NCBI GenBank assembly: GCA_001464115.1
Contig: LNES01000004.1
Coordinates: 1 to 64,000, forward strand
DNA from: Chlamydiae bacterium Ga0074140
GTDB lineage: Bacteria > Chlamydiota > Chlamydiia > Chlamydiales > Rhabdochlamydiaceae
Direction of reading: 5' to 3'
DNA length: 64,000 nt
Part shown: piece after piece, positions 7,906 to 16,511 of the stretch
How positions within the stretch are numbered: position 1 is the stretch's first letter
How the letters are laid out: the number at the start of each line of letters is the position of its first letter
Translations under genes and position numbers: made by a program
Notes under the pieces: model-generated
Databases searched by the model: none
The model's input: only the letters and a program-made list of their open reading frames with translations
What the model was told of the DNA's origin: nothing

Positions 7906-8739
7906 ATGAGCGTACAGCCGCAGACAAACAACAATAACAACAACCACCTGATCCAGAGGATCGCGAAGGCGCTGCGTTTTTTTGTGGCAACGGGCGAGTA
8001 TGGCTCTCTCATCGTTTCGGTGATCGTTGCAACCATCAAAAGGCCGCCGGCTCCCGGTCTCATTCTGAAACAACTGTACGATATTGGCGTTGCTTCTCTT
8101 CCGGTTGTGGCGATCACGGGATTTTCGACAGGGCTTGTGCTTGCAGCACAATCTTTTTACCAGCTTGCCGACAAGGGGCTCACCAGCGTCACGGGGCTGA
8201 TGGTGGCAAAAGCGATGATGACAGAACTTGGCCCTGTGCTAACAGCTTTCATGGTCACGGGGCGCGTAGGAGCGGCGATGTGCGCGGAACTCGGCACAAT
8301 GCGTGTCACGGAGCAGATCGATGCGCTCCAGACGATGGCCGTTAATCCAAACCGCTACCTTATTGCACCGCGTCTGATTGCGGGGACTTTTATGATGCCG
8401 CTTCTCACTATCTTCAGCATCGGCATGGGGGTTTGGGGTGGGTACTTGATCTCGGTCTACTTCTTTAAAATGGCGCCAGTGAGCTACTTCGATCCGATGC
8501 CGATCCACATCACGATCTTTGATCTCACGACAGGAATTGTGAAATCCTTCGTCTTCGGCGTGCTGATCATGACAATCTCCTGTTACAAAGGGATGACAAC
8601 AACGGGCGGAGCTGAAGGTGTCGGCAAGTCCACTACAAATTCTGTGGTGATTGCCTACTGCTGCATTCTTCTCACCAATTTTTTCCTCACAGTGGCCCTG
8701 AACGTTTTTCACGACACCATCACAAGGATCTTCGGATGA
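7906..8739 (+). CDS. mlaE: MlaE-type ABC permease of a lipid transporter
   Basis: Integral membrane permease of the MCE-type phospholipid transporter that moves lipids between the two membranes. The family core is clear: LKQLYDIGVASLPVVAITGFSTGLVLAAQ, then LGPVLTAFMVTGRVGAAMCAELGTMRVTEQIDAL and MTISCYKGMTTTGGAEGVG near the C-terminus. The ATG at 7906 has GGGAG eight bases upstream; an in-frame TTG at 7891 is less likely. First gene of an mlaE-mlaF-mlaD operon, overlapping mlaF by four bases (ATGA). The N-terminal 30 residues are Gln/Asn-rich. In plants and chlamydiae this family corresponds to TGD1. Confidence 0.95.
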   Translation: MSVQPQTNNNNNNHLIQRIAKALRFFVATGEYGSLIVSVIVATIKRPPAPGLILKQLYDIGVASLPVVAITGFSTGLVLAAQSFYQLADKGLTSVTGLMVAKAMMTELGPVLTAFMVTGRVGAAMCAELGTMRVTEQIDALQTMAVNPNRYLIAPRLIAGTFMMPLLTIFSIGMGVWGGYLISVYFFKMAPVSYFDPMPIHITIFDLTTGIVKSFVFGVLIMTISCYKGMTTTGGAEGVGKSTTNSVVIAYCCILLTNFFLTVALNVFHDTITRIFG

Positions 8740-9521
8740 TCGTGATTAAAGACCTTTGGAAGAAGTATGGCAAGCTCCAGGTACTTGCCGGCATGGATCT
8801 CGAAATCAATACGGGAGAGACGCTCGTTATTCTTGGAAGATCAGGCGTTGGTAAAAGTGTTCTTCTTAAACACATTATCGGCATTACGAAACCAGACCAA
8901 GGAACAATCGACGTTGACGATGTAAGAATCACCGATCTCTCCGGACCTGATCTCTACAAAGCTGTCCTGCACATGGGAATGCTTTTTCAAGGTTCTGCAC
9001 TATTCGATTCGATGAATATCGCTGAAAACACCGCCTTTTATCTCAAACAGCATGGCGATCCCACAACGGGAAAAAAATATTCGAAGCAGGAGATCGAAGA
9101 GAGAGTTGCACAAGCTCTTGAAATGGTCGGCCTTCAAGGAACGCAGCATAAAATGCCTTCAGAGCTCTCGGGAGGGATGCGCAAACGCGCAGGACTAGCA
9201 AGACTGATCGTCTACCGCCCCCAGATTCTCCTGTATGACGAACCCACAACGGGCCTCGACCCAATCACAGCAATGCAGATCAATGCCCTAATCGTGAAAA
9301 CGCAACAGGAGCTCAAAGCGACGAGTATCGTTGTGACGCACGATATCCTCTCCGCCCTTTATGTCGGCGATCGTCTTGCCCTTATCGAAGAGGGCAAAAT
9401 CGCCTACTTAGGCGATCCTGACGCTTTTATGAAAATCGATGATCCGATTATAGAGTTCTTAAGGAAGACTATTTCTCAAGACCCGCGAAAATTCAGAGAG
9501 GAGAAGCTTAATAATGGGTGA
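8736..9521 (+). CDS. mlaF: MlaF-type ABC transporter ATPase
   Basis: Cytoplasmic ATPase that powers MlaE-dependent lipid transfer. Seen: Walker A GRSGVGKSVLLKHI (about 44-57), Q-loop in GMLFQGSALFDSM, the ABC signature LSGGMRKRAGLAR, Walker B ILLYDEPTTGLDP and the switch histidine in VVTHD. 261 residues, normal for the family. Overlaps mlaE by four bases and mlaD by eight, so the three products are made together. Confidence 0.96.
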   Translation: MIVIKDLWKKYGKLQVLAGMDLEINTGETLVILGRSGVGKSVLLKHIIGITKPDQGTIDVDDVRITDLSGPDLYKAVLHMGMLFQGSALFDSMNIAENTAFYLKQHGDPTTGKKYSKQEIEERVAQALEMVGLQGTQHKMPSELSGGMRKRAGLARLIVYRPQILLYDEPTTGLDPITAMQINALIVKTQQELKATSIVVTHDILSALYVGDRLALIEEGKIAYLGDPDAFMKIDDPIIEFLRKTISQDPRKFREEKLNNG

Positions 9522-10728
9522 ACAGGTAAAGAACATGCTGATCGGCATTTTTATCATTGCCGCCTGCACCCTTCTCGTGGGAATTGTGATGTTTCTAAAG
9601 CCCTCCGTTGGAGATGGCAAAAAGACCTTTTACGTCCGTTTTTCCAACATCAATAAGATCAATGTCGGCACACGTGTCATTTACGCCGGAAAACCTGTTG
9701 GACAAGTGGTCGCCATCGAACAGATCCCCGATCCGCGTAAACAGCCATATGATACTCTAGGTCGCTACTACTTTTACCAGCTGACCGTGAAAGTAGACTC
9801 GAGCGTCGTGGTTTACAATACGGATGAGATCTCACTCCAAACATCGGGCCTTCTCGGAGAGAGATCGGTGGCGATCACTCCCCGCTGTCCCCCCAAGGGC
9901 ATCACGCCGCGCATTATCTCTCACCAACCCATGTATGCAAGCTCAGTCGACCCAATCGAGAATGCCTTCGTGGAGCTGTCGAACGTCGCCAACAAGATGG
10001 AAGATACGCTTGATGAGACGACAAAATGGATTAAAGAAAACGGCGATTCTGTTGCCTGCGCGGTGCAAAACTTTGGAAATGCGATGCATCAGATCGACAT
10101 TGCAGTGGGTGAAGTCAATGAAACGGGTGTGATCCGTGAAATTAAACAGACCGCCACCAACCTGCGCAGTGTGACAGCTAAAATACGCAATGTGATCGCA
10201 AATCTCGATGCAGACGGAACATTTACAGATATTTCCGCCACAGCGAAAAACATCAAAAGAGCAAGCCGTTCTGTAGAGCTCATCACGCAAGATCTTGCAG
10301 ACGGGAAAGGAACCCTGGGCAAGCTGCTAAAATTTGATGATCTTTATCTCAGATTCACATCGATCATGAGCAAGGTCGACAACCTGATGAACGATATCAA
10401 CAATTACGGGATGCTCTTCCACCTCAACAAAAACTGGCAGCGCCTGCACTCGCAGCAGGTCAACCTCCTCAATGCGCTCAACACACCAAACAGCTTCAGA
10501 GACTACTTTGAAGATGAAGTTGCAAGGGTCAATACATCGATGCAGAGGATCTCGATGCTTCTTGAGAGAGCTGAAAAAACGCCTGAAAGAGAGAAGATTC
10601 TGAGCAGCGAGTACTTTAAACGGGATTTTGCTGAACTCTTGAGAAAAGCAGATCAGCTCTCGGACAATTTAAGACTCTACAACCAACAATTAGTGGAAGC
10701 TCAAGAAAAGATCGGGAGCAGTCAATAG
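9514..10728 (+). CDS. mlaD: MlaD-type MCE-domain periplasmic protein
   Basis: Lipid-binding subunit with an N-terminal membrane anchor ([19 protein letters not shown], residues 11-29) and an MCE domain (about 37-140) containing [24 protein letters not shown] and [16 protein letters not shown]. The rest is a long helical, coiled-coil-rich tail of about 250 residues. E. coli MlaD is much shorter (about 180); longer MCE proteins with helical tails are known elsewhere and may bridge the periplasm. Start ATG overlaps the end of mlaF; AGAGGAG lies about 13 bases upstream. An AlgH gene follows after one base. Confidence 0.93.
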   Translation: MGEQVKNMLIGIFIIAACTLLVGIVMFLKPSVGDGKKTFYVRFSNINKINVGTRVIYAGKPVGQVVAIEQIPDPRKQPYDTLGRYYFYQLTVKVDSSVVVYNTDEISLQTSGLLGERSVAITPRCPPKGITPRIISHQPMYASSVDPIENAFVELSNVANKMEDTLDETTKWIKENGDSVACAVQNFGNAMHQIDIAVGEVNETGVIREIKQTATNLRSVTAKIRNVIANLDADGTFTDISATAKNIKRASRSVELITQDLADGKGTLGKLLKFDDLYLRFTSIMSKVDNLMNDINNYGMLFHLNKNWQRLHSQQVNLLNALNTPNSFRDYFEDEVARVNTSMQRISMLLERAEKTPEREKILSSEYFKRDFAELLRKADQLSDNLRLYNQQLVEAQEKIGSSQ

Positions 10729-10729
10729 G

Positions 10730-11299
10730 ATGGAATCACTCCCCTACGCACAGCTGGCAAAAGGCAGCCTCCTCATTGCGAGTCCCGAGATCGACACAGG
10801 AGTCTATTTTAGAGCCGTTCTTCTCATCTGCGAACACAGTCCCGGCGGTTCTTTTGCTTTGATGATGAACAGACCTCTTGATGCCGAACTTCCAGAAGAT
10901 ATTCTCAATCTCAAACAAGCGGCCAATCCCCGCATTCAGATCTGCAACGGAGGGCCCCTTCAGCCCACGCAGATGATGCTCATTCACTCCTCCAATAAGA
11001 TTCCCGAACAAACGTTGGAGGTGTGCAGCGGCGTTTATTTGGGTGGGGACCTGCAGTTCCTGCAAGAGGCTGCTAATGACCATGATGGTCCTCATCTTCG
11101 TCTCTGTTTTGGCTATGCTGGCTGGGGTTCTGGAAATTTAGAGCGAGAATTTATGAGCGGAGCCTGGTTTCTTCATCCCGCCTCCTCCCGACTTGTTTTC
11201 GAAACGCCTCCACAAAAGATGTGGCAGACGATCCTCCGTGAAATGGGAGGAAAATACGCCACGATGTCGATGATCCCCGAAGACCTCTCTCTTAACTAA
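10730..11299 (+). CDS. UPF0301 YqgE/AlgH family protein
   Basis: 189-residue cytoplasmic protein of the YqgE/AlgH family. Family signatures: [28 protein letters not shown] at the N-terminus, [25 protein letters not shown] and the [20 protein letters not shown] motif near residue 125-145. The molecular function is unknown. It starts one base after mlaD and may belong to that operon. The last bases overlap a relic of the 3' end of the neighbouring minus-strand gene. Confidence 0.93.
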   Translation: MESLPYAQLAKGSLLIASPEIDTGVYFRAVLLICEHSPGGSFALMMNRPLDAELPEDILNLKQAANPRIQICNGGPLQPTQMMLIHSSNKIPEQTLEVCSGVYLGGDLQFLQEAANDHDGPHLRLCFGYAGWGSGNLEREFMSGAWFLHPASSRLVFETPPQKMWQTILREMGGKYATMSMIPEDLSLN

Positions 11300-11326
11300 G
11301 CGGCAATTCGAATCTCAGGCTTGAAA
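11297..11326 (-). pseudogene. Relic duplicate of a gene 3' end
   Basis: On the minus strand these 30 bases read FKPEIRIAA then a stop, repeating [13 protein letters not shown], the end of the large gene at 11429. The two copies are separated by about 110 bases including a cytosine-rich hexamer repeat. A trace of a local duplication or a shifted gene end; very short, so confidence is limited. Confidence 0.45.
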
Positions 11327-11392
11327 AAGAAAAAATTTTCCTTCCGTTCTCTCTGCTACATCCATTTTGTCCATTGCGACTCTTTCTTTCGT

Positions 11393-11420
11393 GCCCGCGC
11401 CCGTGCCCGTGCCCGATCTC
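11393..11420. repeat. Short CGTGCC-type hexamer tandem repeat
   Basis: About four imperfect copies of CGTGCC/CGCGCC in a row in the gap after the YqgE gene. Short-repeat tract of the kind that changes length by slippage; no gene is affected as the gene end lies a few bases further on. Confidence 0.6.
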
Positions 11421-11428
11421 TCTTTTTT

Positions 11429-13570
11429 TCAGGCTGCGATGCGAATCTCTGGCTTCACATGCCCCTTGAGAAGCTTATCCGTGGCATCCAAAATCGCTTT
11501 TCTTCGCACACTCAGTTCGCCATCGATGTGATTCATCGTGCTGACGAGACGAGCAAACCTGAACGGATCGATGAGCCTTTCACGGAGTGTGAGCGCTGGA
11601 GCATAGAGCAGCCAGAGCAGAAAATCCTTCTCCTCCGCAGAAATTGCTTCAGAGCTTCCCATTCTTTGCAAAAAGGCAAAAAATGTCGCCGCTTGCGCTT
11701 CGCCAAGATCGATGGCATCTTTGCACGTAAAGCTGATTGAATCGGGCTTGACGAGAAGAATCATTTTCATAAAAAAGAGCTGCGTAAAAATCTCAATGAA
11801 ATCAAGGCGCTCTTTTCTCAAGAGCGTTTTTCTTCCAGAGAAAAACTGCTCGTGGATCATTTCTAGAGCCTCTTTTGTAAAGGCATTGATCTCTCCAGCT
11901 TCAGGTAGGGCCGGAAAATGGAATCCGCACGCCTCGCGACTTTCAATCTGCTGATAAAATGTCGAGAGAAAGAGCTCTGCTTCATTTAGGTTCTGGTAAT
12001 CGCCCTTCTGGAGGTAGAAATCGCTACTCTTGTTGAAGGTTATAACTGTCAGGTTTTTGGAAAATTCTGGTGTGTTTTGCAGACCCTCTAATGCGATACA
12101 ACGCGCGTGTTCCTTCCAAGAGGTGCGATCTTGCAGATTAAAAAGCAGATGAAGCTGTCCTTGCGCGCCCGCTTGAAGAGAGCGCAAAAAGGCGCGCATC
12201 TCCTCGACAACCTCAGCTTCATGAATCACCTCTTGATGAATAGGCGCCGGCAAGCGCAAAACGCTAATGTGCAAATCTTCTGCTACAAAGGCGTAAAGTT
12301 CTGAAGGGACATCCTCCTGTTCGAATGGATCAAATCCCCATCGCGCTTCATCTTCTCGAAATGTATCTAGTGTCTTCATTAAGGGGCCATTTGGATACCT
12401 TTTCAAATAGGTTCTAAGGTGGCCATCGATGTGAGAAAGCTCACTCCACGGAGAACCCGCACCAACCTCTTTATACTCAGAACGTGCGATAAGATGGTGA
12501 ATCCAGTCGACCATCTCTTTGCGTCTTTCTTTGTGGAGGAAGAGCGCAGAGATCACTCCATGCACAAGCTCAACAGCACTATGCAAAAATGAACTCGCGT
12601 CTTGATTTGTAGCCGCTTCTTCATAGCTCTTCGTTCGAAGAGCTGCGCGCGTAAAGGCAAGGAAATCTTTAAAGTAGCTGAGACAGATCTTCGGGCTTTC
12701 GCCGCTCATTAAATTCCGCGCATTCGCAGCAAGCATAAGCGCCATGACCGCTTTGTTGAGCTCCACCACAAACTCGTTCTCTTTGTGTCGAAGAGCCTCT
12801 CTATAGAACTCATCCAAATCTATGACGACGCGTCGTAAAATCTCTTGCGCTGCGTGCTGAGCATTTCGATCTTCAATGGCACGGACTTTAAGAAATGGAT
12901 TTTCATCCTCAAGGCCAAGCGCCACCTCATCGAATTCTCCAATCAACCGCAGATGTCGTAAAAGGGCACTCGTGAAATAGGGATGACCATTCTCTTTGCG
13001 AATGTAGAAAAGCTCATAATCGTTATCATGCCGCACCATCTCAAGATCTTTTAGTCCTTGCTTCTGAATCTTGAGCGTTTCTCGCTCGTCACTCTCCCCT
13101 TCCTGATCGATCCCCTCTTCACCTTCAACGTCTCCGCGAAAGCGTTTCAAAATCTTCTGCTTATAAAACTGCTTTAGATCTTGAAACTCTTCGAAACGCG
13201 ATACATGCTCCTCTCCCGAAGCCCCCTTAGAGTAGATGTCCATTTTTTGCGCCGCCTCTCCCGCGAGAATCATGAGAGCCTGAATCCCCCGTTCGACCTC
13301 CGGATCTTTCAGATGCCCTTTATCTTTTTCGTAGAGATGCTCTAGGTACTCATGAATCACGCGAAAGGTCTCACGTGCCCGCTTGCGATTCTCATCATGG
13401 CGCGCAGGATCCAAAAACATTTGCGCGTTCAATTCCCCTGCAGTAGTTGGAATAAGATCTCGATCGATCTCCATGGGAGAAGAAGGAATGTCGAGCTCCG
13501 CCATGATGGAGAGGTTATCCACCGCCTCCATGAGCGACATCCTAGAACGCGAGCGATCGTTTTTTTTCAT
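11429..13570 (-). CDS. Large hypothetical soluble protein (713 aa)
   Basis: No family recognised. Long, charged and predicted mostly helical, without signal peptide or transmembrane helix. An acidic low-complexity stretch lies near 150-170 (GDVEGEEGIDQEGESDERE). The start at 13570 (MKKNDRSRSRMS) is chosen because GAGG lies seven bases upstream; the frame is open four codons further to a TTG that overlaps this site. Single transcription unit flanked by a family A repeat upstream. A conserved cytosolic chlamydial protein or a type III effector are both possible; nothing in the sequence decides. Confidence 0.7.
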   Translation of the reverse strand: MKKNDRSRSRMSLMEAVDNLSIMAELDIPSSPMEIDRDLIPTTAGELNAQMFLDPARHDENRKRARETFRVIHEYLEHLYEKDKGHLKDPEVERGIQALMILAGEAAQKMDIYSKGASGEEHVSRFEEFQDLKQFYKQKILKRFRGDVEGEEGIDQEGESDERETLKIQKQGLKDLEMVRHDNDYELFYIRKENGHPYFTSALLRHLRLIGEFDEVALGLEDENPFLKVRAIEDRNAQHAAQEILRRVVIDLDEFYREALRHKENEFVVELNKAVMALMLAANARNLMSGESPKICLSYFKDFLAFTRAALRTKSYEEAATNQDASSFLHSAVELVHGVISALFLHKERRKEMVDWIHHLIARSEYKEVGAGSPWSELSHIDGHLRTYLKRYPNGPLMKTLDTFREDEARWGFDPFEQEDVPSELYAFVAEDLHISVLRLPAPIHQEVIHEAEVVEEMRAFLRSLQAGAQGQLHLLFNLQDRTSWKEHARCIALEGLQNTPEFSKNLTVITFNKSSDFYLQKGDYQNLNEAELFLSTFYQQIESREACGFHFPALPEAGEINAFTKEALEMIHEQFFSGRKTLLRKERLDFIEIFTQLFFMKMILLVKPDSISFTCKDAIDLGEAQAATFFAFLQRMGSSEAISAEEKDFLLWLLYAPALTLRERLIDPFRFARLVSTMNHIDGELSVRRKAILDATDKLLKGHVKPEIRIAA

Positions 13571-13676
13571 ATTAACCCTCAAAACAGATTATTGTGTTAA
13601 TTACTTTAATTATCAATTAATAAATAAAATTAGCTTTAATTGTTAATTTTATTAGATTAAACAGGCAAGTCGGGGG

Positions 13677-14165
13677 TTGAGGGGAGCTCTTCGTGTCTCC
13701 CTCCCAACCCCCAGCTGCCCCCTTGAGCTTCAATCCGCTGCGATAAATCGAGTGCTCGGAGGCGGGGTGTGTAGAACACTACCCCGCACGCCTTCGGCTC
13801 TCCTGCGCTTCGATTTCTCATTGCGGCTTGAAGCCATCGGCTGCTCGCGCGCTCACTTCCCCAAACCTCCGGGTTGGGTCCCCTCCCCGCGTCGTCTCGC
13901 AGGACCCCGTTAAGAATTTGGAGGCTGAGTTTAGAAGCATTACCTGGCACTGGAGCAAAGCTGGGAGAGGCTCCACGACGAAGGAGTGGAGAGGGAAGCA
14001 AAGCTCCAGCCGATGGCTTTAAGCCGCAATGAGAAATCAAACCGCAGGAGAGCGCAGCGTGCGGGGTAGTGCTTCGCACACCCCGCCGACGAGGAGTTGA
14101 TTTATCGAAGCGGATTAAAGCTCAAGGGGGCGGCTGGGGACTAGCCGAAGGACTTGTCCCCGCAC
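13677..14165. repeat. Large imperfect inverted repeat, family A, copies 2 and 3
   Basis: The 630-base gap between the large hypothetical gene and pit holds two inverted copies of the family A repeat. The left arm (about 13708-13843) and right arm (about 14007-14140) are complementary over about 135 bases with scattered mismatches; each includes the GGCGGGGTGTG...CTACCCCGC hairpin core. The outer end of the left copy (13841-13872) also matches bases 7-28 of the window. The centre (13850-14005) is unique. Reading frames through it on both strands look like low-quality coincidences. No transposase or target-site duplication was seen. Confidence 0.8.
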
Positions 14166-14210
14166 GTCTATTGCGCTTTCTTATAAATTCTAAATAAAAA
14201 ACAGCGGACT

Positions 14211-15188
14211 TTAAAGGAAGTTGGAGAGGAGGGTGTAGAGGGCGCCGGAGAGGAGGGCGGAGCCGGGGAGGGTGAGAATCCAGGATACGCTGATCTTCTT
14301 TGCCGTGGCCCAGCGAACCTCCTTGAGAGATTTCGCCGCACCCACCCCCGCCACACTCCCTACAATCATCTGCGTCGAACTCAGCGGCATCCCCAAAAAG
14401 CTCGCCAGAAGAATGACGGCTGAGGCGCTCAGCTCAGTCGCAAATCCCTGTACGGGAGAGATTTTCGTGATATGGAAGCCCACAGTACGGATAATGCGCA
14501 TACCCCCCGAAGCCGTTCCTAAACCCATCATTAGGGCGCAAATGAGAATGAGCCACAAGGGGATCTCTGGTGAAGCAAGAAGCCCACCAGAAAAGAGCCC
14601 CAAAGTGATGATCGCCATACTCTTCTGCGCATCGTTAAAACCATGAGCAAGAGCCACTAGGGAGGCTGATCCAAGCTGGAGACGTCCGAAGGTCCTCTCA
14701 TGCTTTTTGCTCTTGTCAAAATGGAGAAGCAGTTTCATCAAAAATAGAGCCAGAGCAAATCCGATAATTGGAGAGAGGACGAGTGGAATAACCACCTTAC
14801 TAATCACGCCTCCCCAGAGCACAAGTTTTGCACCACCTCCGATGAATGCGGCGCCGACCAGGCCCCCAACCAGCGCATAAGAAGAGCTGCTCGGCATGCC
14901 AAAGTACCAGGTCAGAATATTCCAGCCTATCGCTCCAACCACCGCGCAAAGAGTCATGAGAGGGGTGGCCCCGTTTGGATCGATAAGTCCTGATGTGATC
15001 GTTTTCGCGACACCGCTCACCTGCGTGGCCCCTACGGTGTTTAAAACCCCCGCTAGAAGAATGGCGGCAAGAGGTGCAAGCACGCGCGTAGCGATGACCG
15101 TTGCCACAACATTCGCCGCATCGTGGAAGCCGTTCGTATAATCGAAAAGCAACCCAAACATGACAATAAGAAGAATGAGCTCACTCAT
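14211..15188 (-). CDS. pit: Inorganic phosphate transporter, Pit family
   Basis: 325-residue membrane protein of the PiT/PHO4 family of cation-coupled phosphate permeases. Seen: the N-terminal signature FDYTNGFHDAANVVATVIATRVL (about 15-37), the second copy ALAHGFNDAQKSMAII near residue 180, and STQMIVGSVAGVG near the C-terminus, with about ten hydrophobic segments. Shorter than the roughly 420-residue form but like the compact Pit of some bacteria. No phoU-type partner is adjacent. The start codon lies inside the outer arm of a nested inverted repeat. Confidence 0.93.
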   Translation of the reverse strand: MSELILLIVMFGLLFDYTNGFHDAANVVATVIATRVLAPLAAILLAGVLNTVGATQVSGVAKTITSGLIDPNGATPLMTLCAVVGAIGWNILTWYFGMPSSSSYALVGGLVGAAFIGGGAKLVLWGGVISKVVIPLVLSPIIGFALALFLMKLLLHFDKSKKHERTFGRLQLGSASLVALAHGFNDAQKSMAIITLGLFSGGLLASPEIPLWLILICALMMGLGTASGGMRIIRTVGFHITKISPVQGFATELSASAVILLASFLGMPLSSTQMIVGSVAGVGAAKSLKEVRWATAKKISVSWILTLPGSALLSGALYTLLSNFL

Positions 15189-15351
15189 GAGTCTATCTCG
15201 AATTAAAAAAGTTATTTATTTTTGATGAATTTTGAGCAGATTTGGAGCTGGCTTTTTCAGACAATGTGTGAACACATGGCTTAAAAAGCCAGCTCCAAAG
15301 ATGCCAAAAAGGGCGGAAATAAATTCTTGTTTGAATTCGAGATAGGCTCAT
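15187..15351. repeat. Nested inverted repeats between pit and the secreted-protein gene
   Basis: Outer arms ATGAGTCTATCTCGAATT (15187-15204) and AATTCGAGATAGGCTCAT (15334-15351) match at 17 of 18 positions; inner arms TTTGGAGCTGGCTTTTT (15241-15257) and AAAAAGCCAGCTCCAAA (15283-15299) are perfect, around a further small ATGTGT/CACAT stem. The outer left arm contains the pit start codon. Could be a regulatory cruciform shared by the divergent genes, or a miniature mobile element. Confidence 0.7.
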
Positions 15352-15422
15352 ACTTTGTGAATAACCCATTGCACATTTACTGGTAAACGGTGTAAATCGA
15401 AAAAAAAGAGATGGAGGTTACG

Positions 15423-16232
15423 ATGAAACTTTTAGCACTACTACTCGCGCTCAGCAGTCCACTTGCACTCGCCCCACTTACCGCTGAAGGAAATCCTGCG
15501 ATTCGCCTTGTCCCTGTGGAACCCACACCCGAACCAAGTCATGCAGAGCTAATCATCAGCTTTCCCGGTGAAGGTGAAGTCAAAGATAGCAATCCCGTCA
15601 ACATGCAGATGAGGGTTCAGGGCTTTCCCATCGGAACCGGCAGCGATTTTGAAAGAACAAAAGAGATCTACAACGATCCCGATGGCCAAAGCGTCCACAT
15701 CATCATTGACAATGAGCCCTACTTTGCCGTCCATGAAGCATTCGTCGATGCTCTCGACAACAACGAGGTCTATTTTGATCAGACCCTAGATTTTGATATC
15801 CCTATCCGCTTAAAACCAGGAGCGCACGTCATCCGCGCTTTTCCCGTAAGATCGTATAACGAGAGCTTAAAAGATCCCGGCTGTTTTACCGCCCGCACCT
15901 TCTACTTCCAGAAAAAGACGCCTCTCAAGGATATCGATCTCTCAGGCCCCTATCTCACCTACAACGAACCGCAAGATGAGTATGACTTCTCTGTCACTCA
16001 GCCCATCCTCCTCGACTTTTACATCACCAACTGCCAACTCTCCCAAGACGGCTACAAAGTCAACCTCTTCATCGACGGCACCAAAGAGCGCACGCTCACC
16101 CGCTGGGCACCCTGCTACATTTACGGGTTGAAGAAGGGACATCACAAGGTCCGCCTCCAGCTGATCGATCCAGACAACAAGCCGGTCCCTGGCGTCTTTA
16201 ATGACGTCACGCGCACCATCAAAGTGCAGTAG
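15423..16232 (+). CDS. Secreted hypothetical protein (269 aa), intact copy
   Basis: N-terminal signal peptide (MKLLALLLALSSPLALAPLTAEG), then two beta-rich, Ig-like looking regions: HAELIISFPGEGEVKDSNPVNMQM through PGAHVIRAFPV, and FSVTQPILLDFYITNC through KKGHHKVRLQLID. No family recognised. GGAGG lies just before the ATG at 15423, which decides this start over the ATG at 15411. The last 141 bases recur almost exactly at 18404-18548. Probably periplasmic or surface-exposed. A hairpin GAACGGAAGAG...CTCTTTTCCGTTC follows the stop. Confidence 0.75.
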   Translation: MKLLALLLALSSPLALAPLTAEGNPAIRLVPVEPTPEPSHAELIISFPGEGEVKDSNPVNMQMRVQGFPIGTGSDFERTKEIYNDPDGQSVHIIIDNEPYFAVHEAFVDALDNNEVYFDQTLDFDIPIRLKPGAHVIRAFPVRSYNESLKDPGCFTARTFYFQKKTPLKDIDLSGPYLTYNEPQDEYDFSVTQPILLDFYITNCQLSQDGYKVNLFIDGTKERTLTRWAPCYIYGLKKGHHKVRLQLIDPDNKPVPGVFNDVTRTIKVQ

Positions 16233-16242
16233 AAAAAACTGC

Positions 16243-16274
16243 GAACGGAAGAGAGACACCTCTTTTCCGTTCAG
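16243..16274 (+). terminator. Hairpin after the secreted-protein gene
   Basis: GAACGGAAGAG pairs with CTCTTTTCCGTTC around a short loop, with two unpaired bases. No T-run follows, so terminator strength is uncertain. Confidence 0.4.
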
Positions 16275-16289
16275 GGATCTATCCTAATA

Positions 16290-16490
16290 AAACTCCCAAT
16301 GAGATTTTGGGAAATCTTGAGACAGATTTTCCAAATCTTTCCGAAGGCAGTATTGGAGAAACTACATCTGACTGGTAACCCGCTAAAAGCGGACGTATTG
16401 CCGATAATTGGATAACTGCGCGCTGAAGGGTGTGAAGTTCTCTGGACTAGTCACCTAGAGGCACACGACGACGATATTTACACCTAATTT
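16290..16490 (+). pseudogene. Decayed fragment of the LRR protein gene
   Basis: DNA resembles the last 200 bases of the LRR gene at 18697. GGTAACCCGCTAAAAGCGGA at 16376 and GACGATATTTA near 16474 match its GGTAATCCGCTAAAAGCAGA and GACGATATTTAA, and the matches between are broken by indels and stops. The upstream part keeps the LRR-like gist (GGAAATCTTGAGACAGATTT). Clearly a relic of the same segmental duplication that left the fragment at 18389. Confidence 0.75.
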
Positions 16491-16511
16491 AATCCCCCTC
16501 GTGATCCGACA

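Noticed and set aside
11400..11428. Rho-independent terminator after the YqgE gene
   Set aside because: The T-run is present, but no stable stem precedes it; the C-rich part is a hexamer repeat.
13677..14079. Overlapping ORFs on both strands in the repeat region
   Set aside because: They translate an inverted repeat in several frames, with no ribosome binding site or family pattern.
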